From positions 19,790,073 through 19,854,072 of the forward strand of contig ML681996.1 in NCBI GenBank assembly GCA_007922195.1: a stretch of DNA of 64,000 bases, given 5' to 3'. The notes below the pieces were generated by a model. The model saw only the letters and a list, made by a program, of their open reading frames with translations. It was not told the origin of the DNA and did not search any database. This document shows positions 1 through 9,930 of this stretch, in pieces. A program made the translations under genes and the position numbers. This stretch comes from Podocnemis expansa (lineage: Eukaryota; Chordata; Testudines; Podocnemididae). Every line of letters begins with the position of its first letter. Positions within the stretch are counted from its first letter, which is position 1.

Positions 1-394
1 CGTCCCCGGCTGGGGATCCGGGACCTGGCCAGCAGCCCGCAGCTGCAGCGGCCCCATCCCCGGCCGGGGATCCAGGGCTGCGGCTGTGGGCCCGGCCTCC
101 AACGGCCGCTTATGGCTGCACCGGGCGAGGCTAGGCTGAGCCGTGCCGCACAGCCGCGCGGGCTAGCTGGCAGCAGCGGCGTGGCCACCCCCTGGCCCTA
201 TCCCAGGCCAGGGGGCTGGGCCTGCCGGGCGGCCAGATGGGCCCCGGATCCCTGGCCGGAGACGCGGCCGCCGTGGCCGCGGACCGCCAGGGATCGGGCC
301 CCGGATCCCCGGCCCAATTGGGTCGGAGACCCGGGGCACCAGCGTTGGGAGCCGGGGCACGTGCCCCGTGTGCCCAGCGCTAGCGATGCCACTG
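1..394. mobile_element. GC-rich hAT-type MITE, copy 1 (left end outside window)
   Basis: A very GC-rich block ends abruptly at AT-rich DNA. Its last bases (agcgatgccactg) are the inverse of a CAGTGGCATCGCT-type hAT terminus. The interior is built from repeated variants of a ccccggctggggatccgg unit and ends with a palindromic ggggcacgtgcccc block. Two relatives sit at 4369-4612 and 50013-50488, the latter with a perfect 8-bp target duplication. The open frames across it arise from GC richness and have no coding signature. Confidence 0.7.
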
Positions 395-755
395 AATATA
401 ACTGTATATTTCTTTTCTCTTACAGCTTATCTGTAAGTCTGAAGAGTTTGTTTAATTTTTTGCTTTTTGTTTTGTTTTAGGTAGTCAACTTTGTTTAAGC
501 AAAAACTGTTTTATAACAATAATAGGCAATTGAAAGGGACGCAGTTTTAAGGTTGTGAATTTAATCATAAAACTGCATTAACATTGGGGGTAGTTGTTAA
601 AAATAACATGCAATTTGTGTTTATCATTTAAAAGAATACTTTTGGATTCATGTAGTACAAAGATCCTTCTAGAAATTTCCCATATTGTATTATTTTAATT
701 TCTTCTTATATAGCCTGCAGAGGATGGAAGCAGTAGAAAACAAATTCCTTTATAC
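395..755. other. AT-rich spacer
   Basis: A T-rich spacer between two hAT-type elements. I see no gene or repeat signature in it. Confidence 0.5.
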
Positions 756-1430
756 CAGCGGTTCCCAATTCATTGCCTGGGGGCCAAAAGTGGCTTGTGG
801 GGCTTTCTAGTATGACCCATGCTCCCCTCCCACTGCCAGGAGCTGAGCTGAGCTGCAGTCTTCCCACCTGGTTCCAGTACATAGCCAGGAATCAGGCTGT
901 GTCTGGAAGTCTTCCTTCTAGTCTGGCACACAGCTGGAAGCCTGGCTATGGCTGCAAGCCAGCAGGCCAATTTGATACCTAGCCAGAAGCTGGGCTGCAT
1001 CTGCAAGTCTGCAGCCAGGTCTGGTAATAAGGTGGAAGCCTGCTTGCAGCTGCCAGCTTCCCACCCAGTGCCTATTCCAGGACCTCCCATTCTGCATGAA
1101 CCACCTTCCTATCTGGTGCCTGCTCCCAGCTCTCCCTACTCCAAATGAACTGGTTTTAACCATTTAATTTTTATTACAAAATCAATTTTAAACTTTTAAA
1201 TTTTTAAAAACTTCATTAAAAACTGTTTTAACAGTTTACTCATTTACATTTTTAAACTCTTTAATTTTGCTTTACATTAAATAAATATTTACTTTTAAAT
1301 ATGTAGCAGTCTATAGTTCATAATAGTGTACTCTATACTGTACACAAATATATCAATACGTTTTTATGAGTTGGCAGAACAGTGGCCCTTTGATTTATGA
1401 CCCTTGAGCCAAAAATGTTGGGAACCACTG
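756..1430. mobile_element. hAT-type nonautonomous element, CAGYGGTTCCCAA family, copy 1
   Basis: It begins CAGCGGTTCCCAA and ends TTGGGAACCACTG, which are inverted termini of the hAT (Charlie-like) type. The flanks ctttatac and ctttgttg look like a decayed 8-bp target duplication (5 of 8 match). Just inside the ends are the family signatures 'gggccaaaagtggc' and 'gagccaaaaatgttggg'. The same ends occur at 17938-18347 and near 63366-63993. No transposase frame is visible. Confidence 0.8.
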
Positions 1431-4368
1431 CTTTGTTGGAGAAAGAAGAATTAGTCATGTTCCGTTATTTTTCCAGCTCAGGAAATATCTGCCATTTAAT
1501 TCTGAATAGCTAAGCTTCTGTTGCTTTTGGAAACTTAGGGTGGGAGATGGAGCTAGGAGACCTATTCTCTACAGCACTATTCCCTTGGAAAAACAGAGAG
1601 GACTCTCCTGAATAAACAGATTTCTTTCAATGTCAGCTTTCATTGGCATGAACTACCACTCCGTGCCTTCAGAAACCTGACTGGAGAACAGGTTCTCCAG
1701 GGATACGCTGAAGACTAAGTCAGATAAGAGCCCATTAAATTTGACAGGCAACTACAATGTTCTTTAAGGATATCTGCAGAAGTTGCACCCATCTGTATGG
1801 ACATCTGCAGATTAGGTGGGCCATGATCTGTCCATTCTGTGGATATCTAAATGTGTCTTCCTCAGCACTTGATATGATGGAATCTTAGCAGCATAATAGG
1901 TAGGCATTTTCAGCTTTGTTTTGGCCTTCACAGAAATTTTTCAAGGACATAATCTGGGTCTGATTTGCTTTCCTTTTTTACCTAGTTTTTATTTTAAGAA
2001 ATTTTAACCTCTAAAGTCCAATGTTGTACAGAACATAATATATTTTCCCTCTTATGATGTTATTATCTTTGATATCAAATGGATCAATACTATTTTTAAA
2101 AATATTCACAATGTCATTGAATCACCAAATTATTAATTCACTCAGATTCAGAAAATATAGCTTTTGAAAATCATTCTTTCTTTTACTGAATTTAATTAAG
2201 TTGATTGAAGTTCACTGGGAATAGAATCAAATGGCTTGGCAGCAGAATTGTCTTACTTCTATAAACAGATGTATTTAAAATTTTACCGAAAACAGCATGT
2301 ATTTTCACCATGATGCACATTACATAGATTCAGTGGAGGCAGTAAATAGCAAGAGCCCAGGTGTTCCATTTTTGTTTATTGTCACCTCATCTATTCTCTT
2401 TACACAAAAATAAACATATTGGATGTTAGGCTTTCTAAGAGTTGCAGAAAAAAACCCTGACAATAAACTTAAGCATGAATACAGTACACACATATATTTA
2501 TTTAATCAGTTTTTCATTTAGTTCAATGGATGTTCAGGACATAACTTATACTATGCAAATGCAAACACACCCAAATACACACTTACAAAATATGGGTAAA
2601 TGCTGAGTTTTAAAATACTGAACAAAATTAGTACTTCTTTGAATATTAAGAACACAGAAAGACACCTCTTTATTTGTCTAATTTTAATTTAAACTGAGTA
2701 GCTCACTCTATAAATTGCTATTTTTGTAAACAGCAGATCTAATGATTTAGCATAAAACCATTGCTTCTTTCAGTGAGTACTGAATAGTCCAAAGGTAAGT
2801 TCAAACATGTTTAAGGAAATTGTTATATATTTCTTTCAAAGGATTAATGGAACTTTATTCTTTATTTCAGCTCACTGCAAGGCTTCTCATACAACATTAC
2901 TATACTGATATTTAAAAATAAATAAAAAGCCAAGTATGTTTATTTTGAAAGGCAGAGATGTTTATAATGTGTAGCTGAAAAGAAAGTATCATAGAAAGTT
3001 GAAGTTACAGAAAGAGAGGATATTTCTGAGAAATGAGACATGAAAGATATAGATGAGTTCTGGTAACACTCGCTCTCTGCTAGTTGAATGTAATGGTGGT
3101 CATCTCCTCCACAGCATTTTAATCATATACTATTATTTATGAACGAGAACTGCAATAGTGTTCTGTCAGGCAGTCATATTTTCCATTACTCCAGCCTCTC
3201 CTGGCCATTTTATGATCATCTGTGAAATCAACTGTGTCTGAGAGAAAGTTGTCTGCAGTAAATTTATTTATTGAAAAGTGGAGGCAAGTCTTTCTCTAAC
3301 AGAAGAAGGATGAGAACATAAAAGGGATCAATGCAGTGAAAAAAAAACTTCCAACTGCTAGGATTTTTTTAAAACTAAAAATCAAGCCTCCCCACCCACC
3401 TTTTAAATCACAGACTAACAAAAATAAAACCTACAGGTATTCAAGATGTTACCACGAAAATGTTTGACAACAGGTAATAAGCTGCGCTCTGTGCCCTTTG
3501 TTGTATAATAGCACAAAGAATATACCACATAGCTAAACAAAATCTAGAAGACAGAGACAGACTCTCTTTGGAGTCTGCCATTGCAGAACACAGGCTGACT
3601 TTTTACATCTGAGAGTATTCATTCAAATCCAGCCTGGAAGAAAACAAATGATAAAAAAATAAACTGGGTAGCATGAGAGTAAGAGAGGGAGGGGGTTCCT
3701 GTGCAATTATTGTTCAGATCACAGGTCAGTTACTGGTGGATATAAAAATTCCCAAGTATAAACATCTTCCAATCTTTCAAGGAATTGTTGAAAGTAACTT
3801 TAAACAAAAATTACTGAAAGACAGTTTTTAAAAAGCAAACTTCAGTAAAACCATAAATTAATTTCCATTGGCTATTATGATTAAAGTCAGTTATTGATAC
3901 TACTACATAATTTTTATTCTCTTTTTGTATTGTTTTGTTTCTTTGTGGCTTTTACATTGTTATCATTGAACATGATGCTTCTGTCTTTAAAATCAATGTA
4001 CAAACATCCATTGATTTCAATAGGAGCAGGATCCAGATCACTAGCTTCCCAGAAAATTCTGACATGTTGAAATTTCTTTTTGTTTCCAAATGGTTTCATG
4101 AAGCAGATTTTTTTAAAGTATCTAGACAAATTTCCTTACAAAAAATTAAAAATTGTGTCATCTTATTTATCAGAGTTTAATCATTTCATTTTTTTAATTT
4201 ATATTCTTCCATAATAAGTCAGGAATAGGTGCAATGGAACCCCACCTCTGATTTGACAAATGCTGGTAGAACCAAAGATGTCTCAGTCACATATTTTATG
4301 TTCTATGAATCAGCATTTTCTGATGAAATTCTGTCCATCTTCTGCTTTGATGATTCTTCTGTATGGAC
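1431..4368. other. AT-rich noncoding DNA
   Basis: About 2.9 kb of AT-rich sequence. There is no frame with protein-like composition, no terminal repeats and no structured RNA that I recognise. The only track-length frames, around 3.9-4.2 kb, are short and overlap on opposite strands. Confidence 0.5.
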
Positions 4369-4612
4369 CAGGGGCGTTGCTGGCCTGCAGAGGGACCCGA
4401 GACACGGACCCAGGCCCCGCCCCCAGGCCACAGGCCCTGTCCCCTGGCTGGGGACAGGGTCAGAAGCTGCCATGCTGCCACGGGCGGCCGGGCCCCAGAC
4501 CCCTACTGGGGGCAGGGATGCCACAGCTGGTGGTGGCTGGGCCCCGGATCTCCTGCCCAATTGGGCTGGGGATCCGGGGCACCGGCGCTGGTATTCGGGG
4601 CACATGCCTCGG
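4369..4612. mobile_element. GC-rich hAT-type MITE, copy 2
   Basis: It starts with the terminus CAGGGGCGTTGCTGG and continues with the 'agagggacccg...gggcccc' body shared with the copies at 1-394 and 50013-50488. The right terminal repeat is missing: the element stops after 'gcacatgcctcggg', so the 3' end is truncated or mutated. The sharp jump in GC content against AT-rich flanks marks both borders. Confidence 0.65.
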
Positions 4613-5410
4613 GTGGACCCATTAGTTTGATTTTCCTATGTGACCCTTTCTGATCAAGGATTTTGTTTGAATCTTTAACTTTGGTTTCCTCTAAATTGCT
4701 GGATTTTCACCAAGTTATAACCTGCCAGTGTAACCCACCTGCCTAAAAGGGAATAATCTCTTTCAGGGATCCCTTATAGCTGGGTTACATTGCTGGGCAG
4801 ATTTTGCAGCCCAGAAGCCAGAGCCTTCACATAAGAGGGTGTGGTAGCCCATTGAGCATGCTCCACAAGTTTTATTGTTATGCTGGAGTTACATACCTGG
4901 AAGAAGCCTGAGAGGAGCAGCCTGGAGAGGAGCAAACAGAGAGAGAGCTGCAGCGTCCATGTGCTCATGGACTGAGTGAAAGGAGCTGTGTGAGAGTGGA
5001 TTGCAGGATGTTTTCTCCCTGCTTTGGACAGTTTTTCATGGGAATTATCTGCAATAGAACTGAGAGCTGGATGGCCAGTGACCTGATTGTGTGGTGCTGG
5101 CTACACAGGAGGAAGAAAGGACTGCATGGCATTCGCCTAAAGATTTCTGCAGCTAGAGATGATGAGGATGGCTTCTGTTTTGCATTTAAGCCTCAAGGAC
5201 TTAAAAGACCACAATTGAGATAAGAGTAACTCCACCTGAACTTTGGGACTCTTGGGTTTCCTACTGTTTTGTTTAAATTTATTTTGGTTTCTTGGGATAA
5301 TGTGTGTTTAGTTAGTTAATAAAATTCATTGTTATGTTTATGCTGACTAGTAATTTAATGTGGGATGGGAACTCTGAGCAGTCTTCACTATGAGTCCCTG
5401 TTTTACTGCA
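4613..5410. other. Unclassified, possibly repeat-derived sequence
   Basis: A moderately complex 0.8 kb block between the MITE and the Tx1-like insertion. A 77-codon plus frame (4990-5223) has no recognisable motif. 'Gttaataaaattcattg' near 5316 resembles a polyadenylation signal region, so this could be the end of an LTR or another retroelement. I could not identify matching ends. Confidence 0.25.
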
Positions 5411-5454
5411 AACAGGGGAGTTTGCGAGGGAAGGAGTTGGTGCCAGCTGCATCC
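5411..5454. repeat. Left 44-bp direct repeat flanking the Tx1-like insertion
   Basis: It matches 9747-9790 at 42 of 44 positions. Its first 21 bases also match 10123-10143 exactly, inside the CR1 next door. It is either a long target-site duplication or one of several copies of a CR1 5'UTR motif. Confidence 0.7.
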
Positions 5455-5473
5455 TATTGAAGTGACCTGAGGA

Positions 5474-5497
5474 GTGGGTGGGCGCAAGCCCACCCAC
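5474..5497. other. Perfect 10-bp hairpin in the Tx1-like 3' UTR
   Basis: Stem gtgggtgggc, loop gcaa, then the exact complement gcccacccac. The outside A-T pair (5473/5498) extends it to 11 bp. In the RNA sense of the element (minus strand) the loop is UUGC. It lies about 20-40 bases from the element's 3' end. This is where many non-LTR elements carry the structure their reverse transcriptase recognises, so that role is an inference. Confidence 0.75.
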
Positions 5498-5597
5498 TTC
5501 TAAAACCATTCCCCCAGCCTAAGGGGAAGCGGCACAAGGCAGGGCTTCAAAAAAGTCCGGGGGACAACGAAAGAGAAAACAGGGACGGGTGTGAAGG

Positions 5598-8500
5598 TTA
5601 CAGGTTCAAAACAAGGGTTTCGGAAGGGGGTACCGAGCAGAGAACCCTGGACAGCGCCCACTGCTCCCGAAAGGTGTCGAGGGAGCCTGCAGATGCCGCC
5701 CAGAGGAACTCTGCCCGGAGACGTGCACGGACGAGGGAACGGAAATAGGCCCCACAGTCACAGGCCCCTCCCTCTGCCAACCTCCTCTCCCGAGTTTTAT
5801 ACGTGGCTACTTTTGCGTAAGCCAAGAGGAGGTTGGTGAGGAGGTCCCGCGACTTGGTGGGGCCACGGATGGGGAGTGCGTAAAGGTACAAGTGTGGGGA
5901 AAAGTGCAGCCAGAACCTCAAGAGGAGGTTCTGGAGGAGCCGGAAAAGGGGCTGCAACCTGACGCAGTCTAAATAGACATGCGCCAGGGTCTCCCTCGCA
6001 CCGCAAAAGGGGCAGGTGTCGGGGCGAGGGGTGAACCGCGCCAAGAACACGCCCGTGCTCACGGCTCCATGAAGGAGCCGCCAACTGATGTCCCCGGCGG
6101 GCCTTGGAGTGAGGGTGGCATACAGACTGGCCCACCGGGGTTCCTCGCCCACCGCGGGTGGAATCAGTTCCCGCCACTTTGTGTCAGGTCGGGACGCTAG
6201 GGCGAGGAAATGGATGGTATGGAGCACGAGCGTGTAGAGATGTTTACGGGGCGCGGTTCGGAAAGAGGCCGGCTGCAGGTCCAGCAGCCGGCTCGGGGCA
6301 TGGGGCGGGGATGGCCGGGGGGGCTGATGGGGCCGAGGCCCGATCATGAGTTCTGGAGGGCCAGGGCTGAGAGGGGGGCGGGGAGTACCCTCTCGCAGGA
6401 CCCGCCCGAGGTAGGCCCGAGCAGCGGGAGGCAAAGCAGCCCTCACCTCCTGGAGTAGGCGCCGGGGGGTACGAGGGGTGGAGAGCCCCATGCGCCGAGC
6501 CAGCTCATGGGGATCCACCCAGTCCCCCCGGGCATAGTCCAGGAGATCTCCGACCCGGGTGACACCTGCCATGACCAACCTCCGCCTCACGGAGGGGGCC
6601 TCCGCCACCTGCACACCAAGATGGAGGTTGTGTAGCAGGGGCTCCGCGAGGAGGTCCTCCCCCTCGGTGGGTATAACCGACCTGGAGGCTGCAAGGAGCC
6701 TCCAGGTCCGGAGGAGGTCATGGTAGAAGGCCGGCAGCTCGGAGACATCTCGCGGAGAACGTCTCAGGTCGAGATAAAAGAGCTGCCGGTCGTATCGGAG
6801 CCCTCGGTAGCGGCGGAGGAAGGTGCGTGCCAAGTGGCTCCATGCCGGACTACCTGCACCATAAAGGAGTCTCTGCAGGGCCTGGAGGCGGAAGGTGTGG
6901 ACCTGGCTGCGAACGCAGCACAGGCCCTGCCCCCCTTCCTCCAGGGGAAGGCTCAGAACCCCTGCAGAGACCCAGTGCAGTCCTGGCCAGAAGAACTCCA
7001 GAATTGTCTTCTGGAGGCTGTCCAGGAAACCCGGGGGTGGGCTCAGGGTGTTGAGCCGGTGCCAGAGCATGGACAGGACGAGCTGGTTGACGACCAGTGC
7101 CCGACCCCGAAGGGAGAGGCACCGCAGCAGTCCTGTCCAGCTCCGGAGCCGGTCAGCAACCCTGCCCTCTAATTCATGCCAGTTCTCCCCCGGGGAGGGA
7201 TGGGTGGCAGAAAGGTAAACGCCCAGATAGAGCAGCGGACCCGCGCTCCACCGGATGGCCTGAAGCGCGGGTGGGAGGGAGCCGACCGGCCACCCGGCCC
7301 CTACCATCAGGCCAGAGCTCTTGACCCAGTTGACCCGGGCGGAGGAGGCTGCCGAGTAGATGGCCTGACAAGCCTCCAACCGCACCAGGTCGCCCGGGTC
7401 CTGGACCACGAGGAGTACGTCATCGGCGTACGCCGACAAGACCAGCCGCAGCTCTGACTCAGGGAGCACCAACCCCGTCAACCTCCGACGGAGGAGACAG
7501 AGGAAGGGCTCGATGGCCAGAGCGTACAGCTGGCCCGACAGCGGACAGCCTTGACGCACTCCTCGCCCGAAGCTGACAGGCTCGGTCAGGGTCCAGTTGA
7601 GCTTGACCAGACACTCCGCGGAGGCGTACAGCACCTGGAGAAACCCCACAAAGCGGGGCCCGAAGCCAAACGCCCGCAGGGTGCCCAGGAGATACCCGTG
7701 GTCCATCCTGTCGAACGCTTTCTCCTGGTCCAGGGCCAGGAGGGCGAACGACAGACCATCCCTACACCCGAGCTCTAGGAGATCCCGGACCAGATAGAGG
7801 TTACTAAAGATGGAACGGCCCGGGACGGTGTAGGTCTGGTCAGGATGGATCACGTCCTGCAGCACGGACCCAAGGCGCAACGAGATGGCCTTGGCTACTA
7901 TTTTGTAGTCCGTGCTGAGGAGTGAGACGGGACGCCAGTTCCGAAGATGGCGGAGGTCCCCCTTCTTGGGCAGCAGGGCCAGCACCGCCCGCCGGCAAGA
8001 AAGGGGGAGCTCTCCGCTCTCCTCGGACTCGGCCCAGACGGCGGCGAGGTCCGGGCCGAGGGCGTCCCAGAACGCACGGTAGAACTCCACGGTCAGCCCG
8101 TCCATGCCCGGAGATTTGTTATTGGGCATGAGACGTAGGGCTTCCGAGAACTCGGCTAGAGTGAGAGGCAGCTCCAGCCGGTCCCGGGCACCCTCGCCGA
8201 CCGTGGGAAGTTCATTCCAGAGCACCCTGCAGGCGTTAGGGTCGGTCGGATCCGGGGAGAAAAGACCGGCGTAGAAGGCCCTGGCCCTTCCACGCATCTC
8301 CACCGGATCCGTGAGGGGGGTGCCGTCCTCCGCCAAGAGGCAGGTGACGTGCTTTTTCGCCCCCCTCCGTTTCTCCAGGGCATAGAAGAAGCGGGAGCCG
8401 CGATCCATCTCCCGAAGGAGCTGGATGCGGGATCGAACGAAGGCACCCCGGGCCCGAAGGTCCTCGAGGGCCCGCAGCTCCTCCCGCTTCTCCTGGTGCG

Positions 8501-8954
8501 CCTCGCGGAGGGATGGATCCTCAGGACTGGTGACCAGACGCCTCTCAAGCTGCAAAACCTCCCGCTCCAGCTGCTCTATCTCCGCATCCCTCCGCCGGCT
8601 GGCCCCCCGGGTGTAGTCACGGCAGAAGAGCCGGGCACGCACTTTCCCCACGTCCCACCAACGCCGTGCCGAGGGAAAGGCGGACCTCTGCCTCCTCCAG
8701 GCCAGCCAAAACTCCCGGAAGGACGCCACGAAGCCCACGTCCTCCAGCAGGCTGTTGTTGAAGTGCCAATAGGCCGGCCCCGGCCTCTCCGCCGAGAGAG
8801 AGGCCGTCACGGTCGCCAGATGGTGATCCGAGAAAGGGGCCGGCCGAACTCTGCCCGGAGACGTGGGGGTGGGCAGTATAGGGTTGGGGCTGAGGGACAT
8901 GAAGGGTGGGGCAGAAAAAACAATAGGGACTAAAGGGTGGGGCAAGGGAAACAA
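5598..8954 (-). CDS. Reverse transcriptase ORF2 of the Tx1-like element (1118 aa, no internal stop)
   Basis: Would copy the element's RNA into DNA at a nicked target. Residues 1 to about 31 are encoded by low-complexity sequence beyond the truncation point and are not endonuclease-like. PFSDHHLATV (41-50) is the end of an APE-type endonuclease and contains its catalytic SDH. A charged coiled-coil-like stretch covers about 123-170. RT motifs follow in order: SPGMDGLTVEFYRAFW (281-296), LALDQEKAFDRMDHG (406-420), GVRQGCPLSGQLYALAIEP (465-483) and the catalytic AYADDVLLV (508-516). CPFCGARETLAHVYLDC (981-997) is the C-terminal zinc motif. There is no restriction-like endonuclease, so it is not an R2-type element. 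The start codon shown is only the first Met of the open frame. Family assignment to Tx1/L1 rather than CR1 rests on the C-terminus and the RT wording, and I am fairly sure of it. Confidence 0.85.
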   Translation of the reverse strand: MFPLPHPLVPIVFSAPPFMSLSPNPILPTPTSPGRVRPAPFSDHHLATVTASLSAERPGPAYWHFNNSLLEDVGFVASFREFWLAWRRQRSAFPSARRWWDVGKVRARLFCRDYTRGASRRRDAEIEQLEREVLQLERRLVTSPEDPSLREAHQEKREELRALEDLRARGAFVRSRIQLLREMDRGSRFFYALEKRRGAKKHVTCLLAEDGTPLTDPVEMRGRARAFYAGLFSPDPTDPNACRVLWNELPTVGEGARDRLELPLTLAEFSEALRLMPNNKSPGMDGLTVEFYRAFWDALGPDLAAVWAESEESGELPLSCRRAVLALLPKKGDLRHLRNWRPVSLLSTDYKIVAKAISLRLGSVLQDVIHPDQTYTVPGRSIFSNLYLVRDLLELGCRDGLSFALLALDQEKAFDRMDHGYLLGTLRAFGFGPRFVGFLQVLYASAECLVKLNWTLTEPVSFGRGVRQGCPLSGQLYALAIEPFLCLLRRRLTGLVLPESELRLVLSAYADDVLLVVQDPGDLVRLEACQAIYSAASSARVNWVKSSGLMVGAGWPVGSLPPALQAIRWSAGPLLYLGVYLSATHPSPGENWHELEGRVADRLRSWTGLLRCLSLRGRALVVNQLVLSMLWHRLNTLSPPPGFLDSLQKTILEFFWPGLHWVSAGVLSLPLEEGGQGLCCVRSQVHTFRLQALQRLLYGAGSPAWSHLARTFLRRYRGLRYDRQLFYLDLRRSPRDVSELPAFYHDLLRTWRLLAASRSVIPTEGEDLLAEPLLHNLHLGVQVAEAPSVRRRLVMAGVTRVGDLLDYARGDWVDPHELARRMGLSTPRTPRRLLQEVRAALPPAARAYLGRVLREGTPRPPLSPGPPELMIGPRPHQPPRPSPPHAPSRLLDLQPASFRTAPRKHLYTLVLHTIHFLALASRPDTKWRELIPPAVGEEPRWASLYATLTPRPAGDISWRLLHGAVSTGVFLARFTPRPDTCPFCGARETLAHVYLDCVRLQPLFRLLQNLLLRFWLHFSPHLYLYALPIRGPTKSRDLLTNLLLAYAKVATYKTRERRLAEGGACDCGAYFRSLVRARLRAEFLWAASAGSLDTFREQWALSRVLCSVPPSETLVLNL
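5706..5725. repeat. 20-bp direct repeat, 3'-ORF copy
   Basis: Gaactctgcccggagacgtg, identical over 20 bases to 8846-8865 and differing at the next base on both sides. Here it encodes part of the ORF C-terminus (reading ARLRAEF on the minus strand). Confidence 0.8.
8846..8865. repeat. 20-bp direct repeat at the 5' truncation junction
   Basis: Exact second copy of 5706-5725, read in another frame (SPGRV). It lies where endonuclease homology begins, so it probably marks a template switch or recombination junction. Confidence 0.75.
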
Positions 8955-9746
8955 AGGAAGAACAAAACCTCAGGGCTGGGGTGGGGCAGGGAAGGAAACC
9001 AAACTCTGGGCTTCAGGGAGGGGTCTGGGAGGGGTCTGTGAGGGGTAGGGAGCACTGAGCCAGCTGGAGGGCAAGGAAAAGGGTGGGAGGCCCTCCAGCC
9101 ACTGGGGGTGAGGGGGGAAAAAGGAAAAAAAAGGGGGGGGGACTAAACTATAGGAAAGGGAGACTGCTACTGCTGAGGGAGAGATGGTTCTATAGTCCCT
9201 GCTGCTGAGAAAAAAAGTCCAAAGATGTTGAATTGGGGGAAGCCTGCTGCCTTCTTGGTGGTGAGAGGGGAGGCCAGGGAAGCAGCAGCTGGGGGTGGTA
9301 ATGGTGGTAACTAAGTCTAGAGTCTCTTGATAGCTCACCCCCAGCTGCAAACAGCAGAGTCTCAGTCTTTGGAGGCCTCCCCTCAGTGGTGGTGGTTTCT
9401 TCTTCTTCCTGGAGAGGCAGCAGGCTCCAGCTGTAGCAGCAGCAGCAGCAGCAGCAGGGACTAGCTGGCTGGCTGGCAGGAGAGCTGGTCTTCTCCAGGT
9501 GGTATTGGTAGATCTTCTTCTTCTCCTCCTCTGGCTCTCCCCCCCCCTCCCCACAGAGCAGGGGAGTGGGAGGGAGAGAGGCCAGCCAGCCACAGCAGCA
9601 GCAGCAACAGGAGCAGGAGCAGGAACAAGGGAGGAGGGAGCAGGATCAGCAGTAGAGGTGGTAGTGGTGGTGGGGGAGCAGGAGCAGGTCCAGGAGCTGG
9701 TCAGGCTAGGCTCCTTCCTCTTCGCCTTCCTCTGAGAAGGACTGCC
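8866..9746. other. G-rich/purine-rich low-complexity segment, including a CAG run
   Basis: Purine-rich on plus and C/T-rich on minus, with a (CAG)n run at about 9434-9458 and further CAG/GGAGCA runs to 9690. It sits between the truncated Tx1-like sequence and the right 44-bp repeat. It may be co-inserted sequence (another transcript), the element's own 5' UTR after an internal deletion, or an extension of the CR1 5' region. The minus open frame through it (8970-9788) is runs of Ala, Pro, Ser, Thr and Arg and is not supported as a gene. Confidence 0.5.
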
Positions 9747-9790
9747 AACAAGGGAGTCTGCGAGGGAAGGAGTTGGTGCCAGCTGCATCC
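9747..9790. repeat. Right 44-bp direct repeat
   Basis: Partner of 5411-5454, with two differences (positions 5 and 12). It runs directly into the CR1 5' region, beginning with a donor-like aaggtaagtg. Confidence 0.7.
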
Positions 9791-9810
9791 AAGGTAAGTG
9801 ATTGCTGCAT

Positions 9811-9930
9811 CCTTTTCCTTATGGGTGATTTGCTTGTGTCCTTTTCCCTACAGGTGGTTTGCTGACTGTGTGTTTGTGTCTTTTTCCGTACAGGTGAGTT
9901 GCTTGTGTCTTTTTCCCTACAGGTGATTGC
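9811..9930 (+). repeat. Tandem splice-acceptor-like repeats in the CR1 5' UTR
   Basis: The unit 'ttgtgtc(t/c)ttttcc(c/g)tacaggtg' occurs at 9834-9856, 9874-9896 and 9903-9925, with a weaker relative starting about 9815. Each unit is a pyrimidine tract followed by TACAG|GTG. A strong donor-like AAG|GTAAGTG lies just upstream at 9791-9798. Confidence 0.75.

Larger units (their letters stand above)
5455..8865 (-). mobile_element. Tx1-like (L1/Tx1 group) non-LTR retrotransposon, 5' truncated
   Basis: Minus-strand LINE whose single long frame carries the end of an APE-type endonuclease, a full reverse transcriptase and a C-terminal CCHC zinc motif, the order known for Tx1/L1 elements. The 3' end lies just right of the 44-bp repeat at 5411. 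The 3' UTR has a strong hairpin and no poly(A). The 5' border is placed at the 20-bp repeat at 8846-8865, where endonuclease homology stops. Most of the endonuclease and any ORF1 are missing. It is markedly more GC-rich than the surrounding DNA. Confidence 0.8.

Noticed and set aside
112..480. 122-codon plus frame and overlapping minus frames
   Set aside because: Lies in the GC-rich MITE. Frames are open on both strands from base composition, with Pro/Arg/Gly-rich translations and no motif.
4613..5410. LTR of an endogenous retrovirus
   Set aside because: No matching second LTR, no TG...CA ends and no gag/pol/env homology nearby.
8970..9788. 272-codon minus frame
   Set aside because: Translation is Ala, Pro, Ser, Thr and Arg runs from low-complexity DNA and crosses the flanking direct repeat.
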